Positions 54,744 to 61,804 of a stretch of DNA of 64,000 bases are shown here, in pieces. Made by a program: the position numbers and the translations under genes. The notes under the pieces are model-generated. The model saw nothing but the letters and a program-made list of their open reading frames with translations, had not been told where the DNA came from and searched no databases. The DNA is taken from NCBI RefSeq assembly GCF_001414055.1, contig NZ_CP013002.1, positions 2,914,001 to 2,978,000 on the forward strand, given 5' to 3'. The stretch is from Caulobacter henricii (GTDB taxonomy: Bacteria; Pseudomonadota; Alphaproteobacteria; Caulobacterales; Caulobacteraceae). Positions within the stretch are counted from its first letter, which is position 1. Every line of letters begins with the position of its first letter.

Positions 54744-55631
54744 CTAGAGCCCGCGCATTTCGACCGGTTCTCGATCCGCGTCCAGGCGAATGGCGATGTC
54801 GGCGCGGGGCGGCAGATCGCGGGCGATCCACTCGGTCAGACGCTGGTAGTGGGCGACGAAGCGATCCAGCGCCTTTTCATCCATCGCAAGGGCAGTGTCG
54901 CGCCCCCGGGCGGCCAGGTCCTGGCGCAGGCGCTGCTCCTGCTGGCCCCGCCAGGCGCGCACGGTGGCAAAATCGGGGGCGGTCATCACCACCAGAAGAT
55001 CGATGCGGTCAAACAGGACGCGATAGGGCCCCGCCAGGGCGGCATTGGCAAAGCCTCGCCAGACGCCCGCCGCGTCCTCGTCATGCTCGAGCGCATTGAC
55101 CGGTTCGTCGAGGGCCGCCTCGGGCTGGGCCTGTCCCCCCACGCACCAGCCTTCCAGCAAGATCACCTGGGCCGGACCCTCGAAGGGCTCGAAGTCCGCG
55201 ACCGGTGCCCGGTCATCGGCAGCCTTGTCGAAACGGGGCAGCAGCACGCGGCCGGGACGGGCAAGTGCCTCCAGCACCTCCAGACCCAGCGCGATGTCAT
55301 GGGTCCCGGGTACCCCGCGCGTCCGCAGCAGGGGATGGACTGTCCGGCCCAGACCCAGACGCTCGACATGGGTCAGATAGAGGTCGTCCAGCGACAGATT
55401 GGCGGTCTTCAGGCCCCGGTGCCGCAACAGCCGGGTGACCAATGCCGTCAGGGTCGACTTGCCCGCCCCCTGCGGGGCACAGAGGCCGACCAGCAGCGGT
55501 ACATCACGCCCGGCAGCGGCCTGGGCGATCCGCGCCGCAAGCGGGACGTGGAGCCGGGCGGCCAGACCGGCAAAGCGCGGCGGCAATCCTGCCTGCGCCA
55601 TGAAGGCGGCGACCTCACTGGGATCGCTCAT
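54744..55631 (-). CDS. D-glycerate 3-kinase-like P-loop kinase
   Basis: 295 residues from ATG 55631; an in-frame start at 55655 would overlap the kinase gene upstream. P-loop GLCAPQGAGKSTLTALV, then LSLDDLYLTH and TRGVPGTHDIALGLEVL, followed by LPRFDKAADDRAP and VILLEGWCVG. This set is found in plant-type glycerate 3-kinase and the related YggC/Tda10 family of the uridine-kinase superfamily. Phosphorylation of D-glycerate is plausible but not proved. The gene follows the sensor-kinase gene by five bases and so is probably co-transcribed with it. Confidence 0.82.
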   Translation of the reverse strand: MSDPSEVAAFMAQAGLPPRFAGLAARLHVPLAARIAQAAAGRDVPLLVGLCAPQGAGKSTLTALVTRLLRHRGLKTANLSLDDLYLTHVERLGLGRTVHPLLRTRGVPGTHDIALGLEVLEALARPGRVLLPRFDKAADDRAPVADFEPFEGPAQVILLEGWCVGGQAQPEAALDEPVNALEHDEDAAGVWRGFANAALAGPYRVLFDRIDLLVVMTAPDFATVRAWRGQQEQRLRQDLAARGRDTALAMDEKALDRFVAHYQRLTEWIARDLPPRADIAIRLDADREPVEMRGL

Positions 55632-55636
55632 CGCGC

Positions 55637-57313
55637 TCAGAACCGGTTGGACCATCTCGGGGCGTCCTCGGGCGGCGGCGGTAGGGTCGCCTCGAACACG
55701 AGGCCCTCGGGCTGAAAGTCGAACGCCGCCGAGCCTTTCAGCTCTCTCCGGATCGAGATGTCGATCAGACGCGTGCCGAAGCCCGGCTTGCTCGGCGGCG
55801 TTACCGGCGGGCCGCCCGTTTCCGTCCAGCGCAGGGTGAGGGCCCGCGTCATCGGATCAATCTTCCAGTCGATGCCCACCTGAGCCGTCGGTACGGACAG
55901 CGCGCCATATTTCGCGCTGTTGGTGGCCAGTTCGTGGAACACCATCGACAGCGACACGGCGCAATTCGGATCCAGAGACACGGGCGGCCCCGTCAGCACG
56001 ACACGGTCGCCATGGGCGCGGGTGCAGGCGCGCAGGAGCTCGTCCAGTTCGGCCTTGCTCCACCCACCCCGGGTCAGAAGATCGTGGGCCGCCGACAGGG
56101 CGATCAGCCGCTCGGTGAACAGCTCGACCGGCGCGCCCTCCATCTTGCCGAAGGTCTGACGGGCCAGGGCCTGAACCGTGGCCAGGGTGTTCTTCACCCG
56201 GTGGTTCAGTTCGTTGATCATGACCTTCTGGCGCTCTTCGCGGATCTGCAGTTCGCGCGAGGCTTCGCTCAGGGCCGCATGGATGGCTCCGATCTCTTCC
56301 AGGCTGAACGCCGAGGGGCCCCTGATCGGCTGCCCATGACCGATCGCGTGCGCCGCCTCCACGAGGCCCCCGACCTCACGATTGATGCGGCGCGAAAAGA
56401 ACAGGGCCAGCCCCACCCCCAGGACCAGCAGCAGGATAAAGACGCCGGTGGTCAGGGCGACCGAACGGGTCACAGTCCTCGCCAGATCGGCACGCGGAAT
56501 GGCGACGAGAAGCGTCCAGCCCGTCTGGGGTGAGCGGCTGTAGGCGACCACGGTCGGAACGCCCTCCAGGGACGTGCTGTGGCTGACGCCCTCAGGGGCG
56601 CGGGTGATCCGGTCGGCCATGTCCGGTGTCGCGCTGTGGCCAACCCACTTCTCATGCAGCCTGGAGCGGGCAATGATCTTGTTGTTGTTGTCAAGAACCG
56701 CAGCCACCCAGCCGTCAGGCACCCGCTCCTCCCGGAAGACCGAGAGGAAAGACGCGGCCTCGACGACATAGGCCACAACATAGGCCTTGCCCTTGACCGT
56801 GACCGGCGTCCCCGCCGTGATCGCATAGCGCCGGGAGACCACGCCCATCCGCAGGTCGGAGACCTGGCTGCGACCAGCCTGAAGGGCCCGGTCCAGCTCC
56901 GGAATCCGGGGCGAGCGCGGCAGGGCCACGCCATAGTCTATCCGGGTGTTGAGGATCTGCTGTCCAGTCAGGTCGGCCACAACGACCCAGCCCGCTCGCC
57001 GGTCCGTGACGCGGAGCGCCCGGGCGTGGAATCGCGCCCAGTCACCCGCCAGCAGCGCCTGATCCGTGGCCAGGGTCTCGACGACCGCAACGCCGACGGC
57101 GGCCTGACGGTCTATGGCCCCGGACAGGGCCCGCGCCGTGGTGAGCATCTGCTCGTTCAGTTGGGCGCGGCCCTGACGATCGACGCTGGAGAGCAGGAAA
57201 CCCATGCTGAGCAGGGCCGGGATCAAAAGACTGACGGTAAGCAAGACAAGGCGTCCGCGAACCGAGTCCACGCCCGCCTTTACCCTCTCGCCATACCGGC
57301 CCAGCCGTCTCAT
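55637..57313 (-). CDS. HWE-family sensor histidine kinase
   Basis: 558 residues. Membrane helices lie near residues 21-43 and 284-306 and bracket a ~240-residue extracytoplasmic sensor of the double-Cache type (YAITAGTPVTVKGKAYVVAY; GWVAAVLDNNNKIIARS). A HAMP-like linker follows. The kinase core has phospho-acceptor His 371 in ELNHRVKNTLATVQALARQT and the HWE/HisKA_2 nucleotide-binding block (MVFHELATNSAKYGALS; RWTETGGPPV; GFGTRLI). HWE kinases often feed PhyR-type general stress or light signalling in alphaproteobacteria. No response regulator is adjacent, so it is an orphan. Confidence 0.9.
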   Translation of the reverse strand: MRRLGRYGERVKAGVDSVRGRLVLLTVSLLIPALLSMGFLLSSVDRQGRAQLNEQMLTTARALSGAIDRQAAVGVAVVETLATDQALLAGDWARFHARALRVTDRRAGWVVVADLTGQQILNTRIDYGVALPRSPRIPELDRALQAGRSQVSDLRMGVVSRRYAITAGTPVTVKGKAYVVAYVVEAASFLSVFREERVPDGWVAAVLDNNNKIIARSRLHEKWVGHSATPDMADRITRAPEGVSHSTSLEGVPTVVAYSRSPQTGWTLLVAIPRADLARTVTRSVALTTGVFILLLVLGVGLALFFSRRINREVGGLVEAAHAIGHGQPIRGPSAFSLEEIGAIHAALSEASRELQIREERQKVMINELNHRVKNTLATVQALARQTFGKMEGAPVELFTERLIALSAAHDLLTRGGWSKAELDELLRACTRAHGDRVVLTGPPVSLDPNCAVSLSMVFHELATNSAKYGALSVPTAQVGIDWKIDPMTRALTLRWTETGGPPVTPPSKPGFGTRLIDISIRRELKGSAAFDFQPEGLVFEATLPPPPEDAPRWSNRF

Positions 57314-57468
57314 GCGATTGCGGCGCCGCTACTGTCAGGAACTGATTGCGATCCTGGAACCACTATAGCCAATCTCGGCCGATCGGTGGCGCGAAAATCG
57401 TCTTCACCGGTCAAGTCCATCGAGCGAAGCCGTAGCCCTCTGACGGTTTCCCGCGTTAGAAACGCATC

Positions 57469-58086
57469 ATGAAGAATCTGCCGAACATCCTGACCGCTTC
57501 GCGCCTCGTCCTGGCGCTGTTCATGTTCGTGGCCCTGGCCACCGCCGCCGGTGCCGTGCCCTGGCTGAGCGAGCGCCTGACCGGCGAGGACCAGTTCCGC
57601 CTGGAGCGCTGGGCCTTCTGGGCCTTCGTGGTTGCCGCCGTCACGGACTTCTTCGATGGCTGGCTGGCCCGCAAGTTCGACGCCGTGACTGTATGGGGCG
57701 CGATCCTCGATCCCATCGGCGACAAGATTCTGGTCTGCGGCGCTCTGCTGGGGCTGATGGCCCTGGGCCCCAACCCGATGATCGTCCTGCCGGCCGGTCT
57801 GATCCTGTTCCGCGAGTTCGCTGTCAGCGCCCTGCGCGAGGTCGGGGCCGGCAAGGGGATCAAGCTGCCCGTCACCGTGCTGGCAAAATGGAAGACCACC
57901 CTGCAACTGGTGGCCATCGGGGCCGAAATGGTCCTGGCGTCCTGGGCGGCCTTCGGCCTGCCTGACACCCCGGACGTCGTCGGCCCTGCCACTGTGGCCA
58001 TCCATGGTCTGCTTTGGCTGGCGGCGGTCATCACCCTGATCACCGGTGCCCAATACTGGGAAGCGGCCCGCAAGGCGCTGACCTAG
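57469..58086 (+). CDS. pgsA: CDP-diacylglycerol-glycerol-3-phosphate 3-phosphatidyltransferase PgsA
   Basis: 205 residues. It begins NLPNILTASRLVLALFM, the usual PgsA N-terminus. The CDP-alcohol phosphotransferase motif is intact: D60, D63, G64, A67 and R68 in VTDFFDGWLAR, then G78, D81 and D85 in GAILDPIGDK. Four to six membrane helices are predicted. It makes phosphatidylglycerol phosphate, the committed step to phosphatidylglycerol and cardiolipin. It lies divergent from the HWE kinase with a 155-base gap that should contain both promoters. Confidence 0.94.
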   Translation: MKNLPNILTASRLVLALFMFVALATAAGAVPWLSERLTGEDQFRLERWAFWAFVVAAVTDFFDGWLARKFDAVTVWGAILDPIGDKILVCGALLGLMALGPNPMIVLPAGLILFREFAVSALREVGAGKGIKLPVTVLAKWKTTLQLVAIGAEMVLASWAAFGLPDTPDVVGPATVAIHGLLWLAAVITLITGAQYWEAARKALT

Positions 58087-58090
58087 AACA

Positions 58091-58258
58091 CTATTCCGCT
58101 GCGAGAAGATCAGGCCTATCCCCGACATCGGCGATGATGTCGGGATCTGTCGGCCCGTAGAGCAGCCAATCGCAATTGGCGATCGTCTCGCAGCGCAGCG
58201 CTCTGTCGACGCGCATCATCAAGACCAGGACATTGGGGCCTGCGGATTGAAGGACCAT
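58091..58258 (-). CDS. Small hypothetical protein (55 residues)
   Basis: 55 residues from ATG 58258, supported by GGAG six bases upstream; the frame is open to 58333 but without a better site. The sequence begins MVLQSAGPNVLVLMMRVDRA, then ETIANCDWLLYGPTDPDIIA, ending DLLAAE. One amphipathic helix-sheet pattern and two cysteines are visible. I do not recognise the family. The stop is four bases past the convergent pgsA stop. The coding call rests mainly on the ribosome site and on reasonable composition. Confidence 0.4.
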   Translation of the reverse strand: MVLQSAGPNVLVLMMRVDRALRCETIANCDWLLYGPTDPDIIADVGDRPDLLAAE

Positions 58259-58589
58259 TCTCGACTCCACGGCTTGGGATCTAAGTTGAGAATGACTATC
58301 ATTTGCGAGATTGGCAAGGCGGGTAAGGCTCACCAGAGCAGGACAGTTTCACCGGTTTGGTCACGGGCTTGCCGAGCACTCATCCGAGCGGCGAAAAGCA
58401 CAATCCCAGATTCTCCTTGCTGGCGCGCACTTATGCCCCCATCATAGGATTATCGAATTCGCTGCGTTCGGCCTGCTATTCCATGCTTCCTTCGAGGAAG
58501 CGCCGGACGCGCCTACCGATCCCCAACGAAATTTGATCGCCGAACGGAACGCTTCCGGCGGCGACTACTATCCAAAGGACTAACACACC
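58259..58589. other. Long leader region before the cold-shock gene
   Basis: 331 bases with no supported gene. The cold-shock gene is preceded by AAAGGAC about ten bases before its ATG, and the preceding part has moderately AT-rich patches (58285-58320, 58400-58460). Cold-shock genes commonly have long structured 5' leaders, so this stretch may include one; no single dominant hairpin was found by eye. Confidence 0.4.
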
Positions 58590-58796
58590 ATGGCTACCGG
58601 CACCGTTAAGTGGTTCAACGGCACCAAGGGCTTCGGCTTCATCCAACCGGATGACGGCGGCTCGGACGTTTTTGTGCACATCTCGGCCGTTGAACGCGCC
58701 GGCCTTCGCACCCTCAATGAGGGCCAGAAGATCACCTACGAACTGGAACAAGACAAGCGCAGCGGCAAGATGTCCGCTGGCCAGCTGCAAGCTTAA
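58590..58796 (+). CDS. CspA-family cold-shock protein
   Basis: 68 residues, the standard single cold-shock domain. RNP1 is KGFGFI and RNP2 is VFVHIS, in [17 protein letters not shown] and [13 protein letters not shown]; the end [17 protein letters not shown] is canonical. It binds single-stranded RNA or DNA and melts secondary structure. Caulobacter has several paralogues, so the specific symbol is left blank. Two hairpins follow the stop codon, the second a likely terminator. Confidence 0.97.
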   Translation: MATGTVKWFNGTKGFGFIQPDDGGSDVFVHISAVERAGLRTLNEGQKITYELEQDKRSGKMSAGQLQA

Positions 58797-58807
58797 TCCA
58801 GTCAGAA

Positions 58808-58829
58808 AGGTGCCGGTACGCCGGCACCT
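58808..58829 (+). other. First hairpin after the cold-shock gene
   Basis: AGGTGCCGG (58808-58816) pairs perfectly with CCGGCACCT (58821-58829) around a TACG loop. It starts 12 bases past the stop codon and has no T-tract, so it probably protects or precedes the terminator that follows. Confidence 0.55.
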
Positions 58830-58843
58830 CTCGAAAGCTTCCT

Positions 58844-58877
58844 ATAGGCCGGCGCTTGCGCCGGCCTATTTGCGTTT
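58844..58877 (+). terminator. Terminator of the cold-shock gene
   Basis: ATAGGCCGGC (58844-58853) pairs with GCCGGCCTAT (58860-58869) around a GCTTGC loop, followed by TTTGCGTTT. The remaining sequence to 59050 contains no gene or RNA that I can support. Confidence 0.7.
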
Positions 58878-59050
58878 GAGGGGCCTTTGTCCTCGCGGAC
58901 GGCTCTCAAGTCCGGGGGCACTCAGTCAGTCTTGGTGGGGCCCGCATAGCCTGGCAAAGGCGACCCAGAGTGGGGCAGCCCCCTACTCCAGCATTCGGCC
59001 TTTCACGTCGCCTTGGCGGACAGCCGGCGTCCACGTTTCCACGCGACGCC

Positions 59051-59269
59051 TTAGCCCTGACTGGACCACTGAAACACCTCTTCAAGCGGCTTGCCGAAAA
59101 CCTCGGCGATCCTGAAGGCCGCCTCGAGTGTCGGCGAGTACTTGCCGGCTTCAATGGCCGCGACGGTCTGACGGGTCAGCCCGATCCGCTTTCCGAGTTC
59201 GGCCTGAGACATTTCACCCGCCAGAAACCGCAGGGTGCGGATCTGGTTGACGATCACCCCGCCGCTCAT
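59051..59269 (-). CDS. XRE-family helix-turn-helix regulator
   Basis: 72 residues from ATG 59269 with GGAG six bases upstream. It is a single Cro/CI-type domain: MSQAELGKRIGLTRQTVAAI, then EAGKYSPTLEAAFRIAEVFG, ending PLEEVFQW. This YozG/YgzD-like small regulator is typically encoded with a small DUF2178-like membrane protein, as here: its ATG overlaps the preceding gene's stop by four bases. It probably binds the inverted repeat in front of the pair. Confidence 0.92.
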   Translation of the reverse strand: MSGGVIVNQIRTLRFLAGEMSQAELGKRIGLTRQTVAAIEAGKYSPTLEAAFRIAEVFGKPLEEVFQWSSQG

Positions 59270-59694
59270 GCCGCGCTCCGGCGATAGCTCCAGGCCGCTA
59301 GGCCGTTCTGGGTGATCTCGGCGAGCACGATCGCCAGCAGGCCGGCATTGACGAGCTCCCAGCCGCTCGTCGTGAACGGCATGACCATCCCGACGAGCAT
59401 CATGCCGACCATCATCACATAGTAGGCCACCATGCTGGAGCGCCGCTGGATGTCGCGGTCGCGCTCGTCGGCTGGCGCACGGGCGTCTTCCGGTGCCCCG
59501 ACCCGCAAGGCGATCCGGCCAAGAATGTGCAGCACGCCGTTGCCGCCCGCCGCCAGAGCCAGCAACCACAACTGCGGCAGGTTCGGCAGAACGCCGGGTG
59601 CCGGCGGCGATATCACCACATGGGCGAAATAAGGCCCGTAGGTCACTGCGATCAGCAGCAGCGTCATCCAGGCGAGCTTCTCTCTGTGCGGCAT
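59266..59694 (-). CDS. Four-helix membrane protein, partner of XRE regulator
   Basis: 142 residues, with helices at AWMTLLLIAVTYGPYFAHVV, WLLALAAGGNGVLHILG, VAYYVMMVGMMLVGMVMPF and LVNAGLLAIVLAEITQNG. The cytosolic loop ADERDRDIQRRSSMVAYYV (D-E-R-D/E-x-x-I motif before helix three) is characteristic of DUF2178-like proteins. The function is unknown. AAGGG stands about nine bases before the ATG. It forms an overlapping two-gene operon with the XRE gene. Confidence 0.8.
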   Translation of the reverse strand: MPHREKLAWMTLLLIAVTYGPYFAHVVISPPAPGVLPNLPQLWLLALAAGGNGVLHILGRIALRVGAPEDARAPADERDRDIQRRSSMVAYYVMMVGMMLVGMVMPFTTSGWELVNAGLLAIVLAEITQNGLAAWSYRRSAA

Positions 59695-59724
59695 GGCCGA
59701 AACCCTTCATGTTCACAAATGCAA

Positions 59725-59754
59725 ACTCAATGTTAAATAAAACGAACATTGAGT
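59725..59754 (-). promoter_or_regulatory. Perfect 10-bp inverted repeat upstream of membrane protein/XRE operon
   Basis: ACTCAATGTT (59725-59734) and AACATTGAGT (59745-59754) are exact reverse complements separated by ten AT-rich bases, 31-60 bases before the operon start. A related TTCATGTTCAC follows at 59706-59716. The placement overlaps a likely promoter, which fits autorepression by the XRE protein. One arm overlaps a GANTC site (GAGTC, 59751-59755). Confidence 0.65.
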
Positions 59755-59991
59755 CAAGCCAAGCGAACGTAGTGGCCGGTCCCTGCCCCCCGCTGATTAC
59801 CGCGGCACACCGGCATGGGGTTTGGAGCTTGGGGATGGGTGACCCCATGCTGACATCACGCCTCTCCCAGACCGGGGCGAGGCGCTGTTCAGGGCCAATT
59901 TGACAGTTCGGTGGCGGGCAGGGCCTGGCCCGCGCCGGAAACGCCGGTGGCGCCGCCGGGTGCCGGTGCCTCGACCGCCGCTCGATGACCT

Positions 59992-61611
59992 CTAGGCGAG
60001 ATAGTCCGCCGCAACCGCCTCGGCCACCTTGATGCCGTCGACGGCCGCCGAGAGGATCCCACCGGCATAGCCCGCCCCTTCACCGGCGGGGAACAGTCCC
60101 GCCGTGTTGAGGCTCTGGAAGTCCTTGCCGCGTGTGATCCGGATCGGTGAGGAGGTGCGGGTCTCGACCCCGGTCAGCAGCACATCGGGGTGGTCATAGC
60201 CGGCGATCTGGCGACCAAAGACCGGCAGGGCTTCACGCATGGCCTCGACCGCAAAGGCCGGCAGGCAGGCCGACAGGTCGGTCATGGTGATGCCCGGCTT
60301 GTAGGACGGGGCCACCTCGCCCAGATCGGTCGAGGGGCGGCCGGCCAGGAAGTCGCCGACCTTCTGGGCCGGGGCGGCATAGGTCGAGCCGCCGGCCACA
60401 TAGGCCAGGCTCTCCCATTTGCGCTGGAATTCGATGCCGGCCAGCGGGTGGCCCGGATAGTCGCGCTCGGGGTCGATGCCGACCACGAAGCCGGAATTGG
60501 CGTTCCGCTCGTTGCGCGAATACTGGCTCATGCCGTTTGTCACGACCCGGCCGGGCTCCGAGGTCGCCGCCACCACCGTACCGCCGGGGCACATGCAGAA
60601 GCTGTAGACCGTGCGGCCGTTGCTGCAGTGATGCGACAGGCTGTAGTCGGCAGCCCCCAGATCGGGATGGCCCGCATGACTTCCGAAGCGCGCCCGGTCC
60701 ATCCACGACTGAGGATGCTCGATCCGCACCCCGACCGAAAACGGCTTGGCTTCGATATGGACGCCCTGGTCGTACAGCCTCTGGAAGGTGTCGCGGGCGC
60801 TGTGGCCGACGGCCAGCACCACGCGGTCAGCCTCCAGATAGTCGCCGGTCGACAACTTCAGGCCCTTCACCTTGCGGGCACCGTCAGGACCGACCGCGAT
60901 GTCGAGTTCGTCGACCCGATGCTGCCAGCGATATTCGCCGCCCAGGGCCTCGATGGTCTCGCGCATCGATTCCACCATGGTCACCAGCCGGAAGGTGCCG
61001 ATGTGGGGGTGGGCCTCGGTCAGGATCTCGGGTGGGGCGCCGGCCTTAACGAACTCCTCCAGCACCTTGCGGCCCAGATGGCGGGGATCCTTGATCTGGC
61101 TGTAGAGCTTGCCGTCCGAAAAGGTGCCAGCCCCGCCCTCGCCGAACTGGACATTGGATTCCGGATTCAGTTCGGACCGCCGCCAAAGGCCCCAGGTGTC
61201 CTTGGTCCGCTCGCGCACCACCTTGCCGCGGTCCAGAATGATCGGCTTGAAGCCCATCTGGGCCAGGATCAGCCCGGCAAACAGGCCGCAGGGGCCTGCA
61301 CCGATGACCACGGGACGCAGGGCGTTCAGGGGCTCCGGCGCGCGGGCCTTGAGGCGATATTCGATGTCGGGGGTCGGGCGGACATGGGTGTCGCCGGCGA
61401 AGCGGGTCAGCACGTCGGCCTCGTCACGCACGGTCACATCGACGGAATAGACCATCAGGATCGCAGCCTTGCGGCGGGCGTCATGGGCCCGGCGCGCGAC
61501 GGTCCAGGACAGCAGGTCATCGGCCTGCAAACCCAAACGCTGGAGGATCGCGGGTGCCATGGCCTCCGGCGGATGGCCGAGCGGCAGCTTCAGTTCGGAA
61601 ATGCGCAACAT
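59992..61611 (-). CDS. FAD-dependent dehydrogenase (COG2509 type)
   Basis: 539 residues. An N-terminal ferredoxin-like domain (MLRISELKLPLGHPPEA; RRAHDARRKAAILMVYSVDV) is followed by a Rossmann FAD site, VVIGAGPCGLFAGLILAQMG, then LDRGKVVRERTKDTWGLW and FGEGGAGTFSDGKLYSQIKD. VVLAVGHSARDT and the cysteine-containing CMCPGGTVV are family marks, and LFPAGEGAGYAGGILSAAVDG closes the FAD site. These are uncharacterised flavoproteins found widely in bacteria. The gene is divergent from carB, with a 193-base gap. Confidence 0.9.
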   Translation of the reverse strand: MLRISELKLPLGHPPEAMAPAILQRLGLQADDLLSWTVARRAHDARRKAAILMVYSVDVTVRDEADVLTRFAGDTHVRPTPDIEYRLKARAPEPLNALRPVVIGAGPCGLFAGLILAQMGFKPIILDRGKVVRERTKDTWGLWRRSELNPESNVQFGEGGAGTFSDGKLYSQIKDPRHLGRKVLEEFVKAGAPPEILTEAHPHIGTFRLVTMVESMRETIEALGGEYRWQHRVDELDIAVGPDGARKVKGLKLSTGDYLEADRVVLAVGHSARDTFQRLYDQGVHIEAKPFSVGVRIEHPQSWMDRARFGSHAGHPDLGAADYSLSHHCSNGRTVYSFCMCPGGTVVAATSEPGRVVTNGMSQYSRNERNANSGFVVGIDPERDYPGHPLAGIEFQRKWESLAYVAGGSTYAAPAQKVGDFLAGRPSTDLGEVAPSYKPGITMTDLSACLPAFAVEAMREALPVFGRQIAGYDHPDVLLTGVETRTSSPIRITRGKDFQSLNTAGLFPAGEGAGYAGGILSAAVDGIKVAEAVAADYLA

Positions 61612-61804
61612 GGCGAGGGTTTAGCGGGAAGACGGGCCGCACGCCAGAATCACGCCGCGACTCGGGTTCCTGAGGTAACCCTGCTCTCTGGATCAAGGGT
61701 TGCGCGCGTCCGAGTCCGTCTCTAAACGGGCGACTTAACCTGCAAGATGGTCGGCAGCGGGCGCGCGGATGTGCGCGACCGTGTCTCTGCGCGCGAGTTT
61801 TCCG

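Noticed and set aside
58878-59050. Possible tRNA or small RNA after the cold-shock gene
   Set aside because: No cloverleaf, T-loop (GTTCGA-type) sequence or terminator could be assembled by eye.
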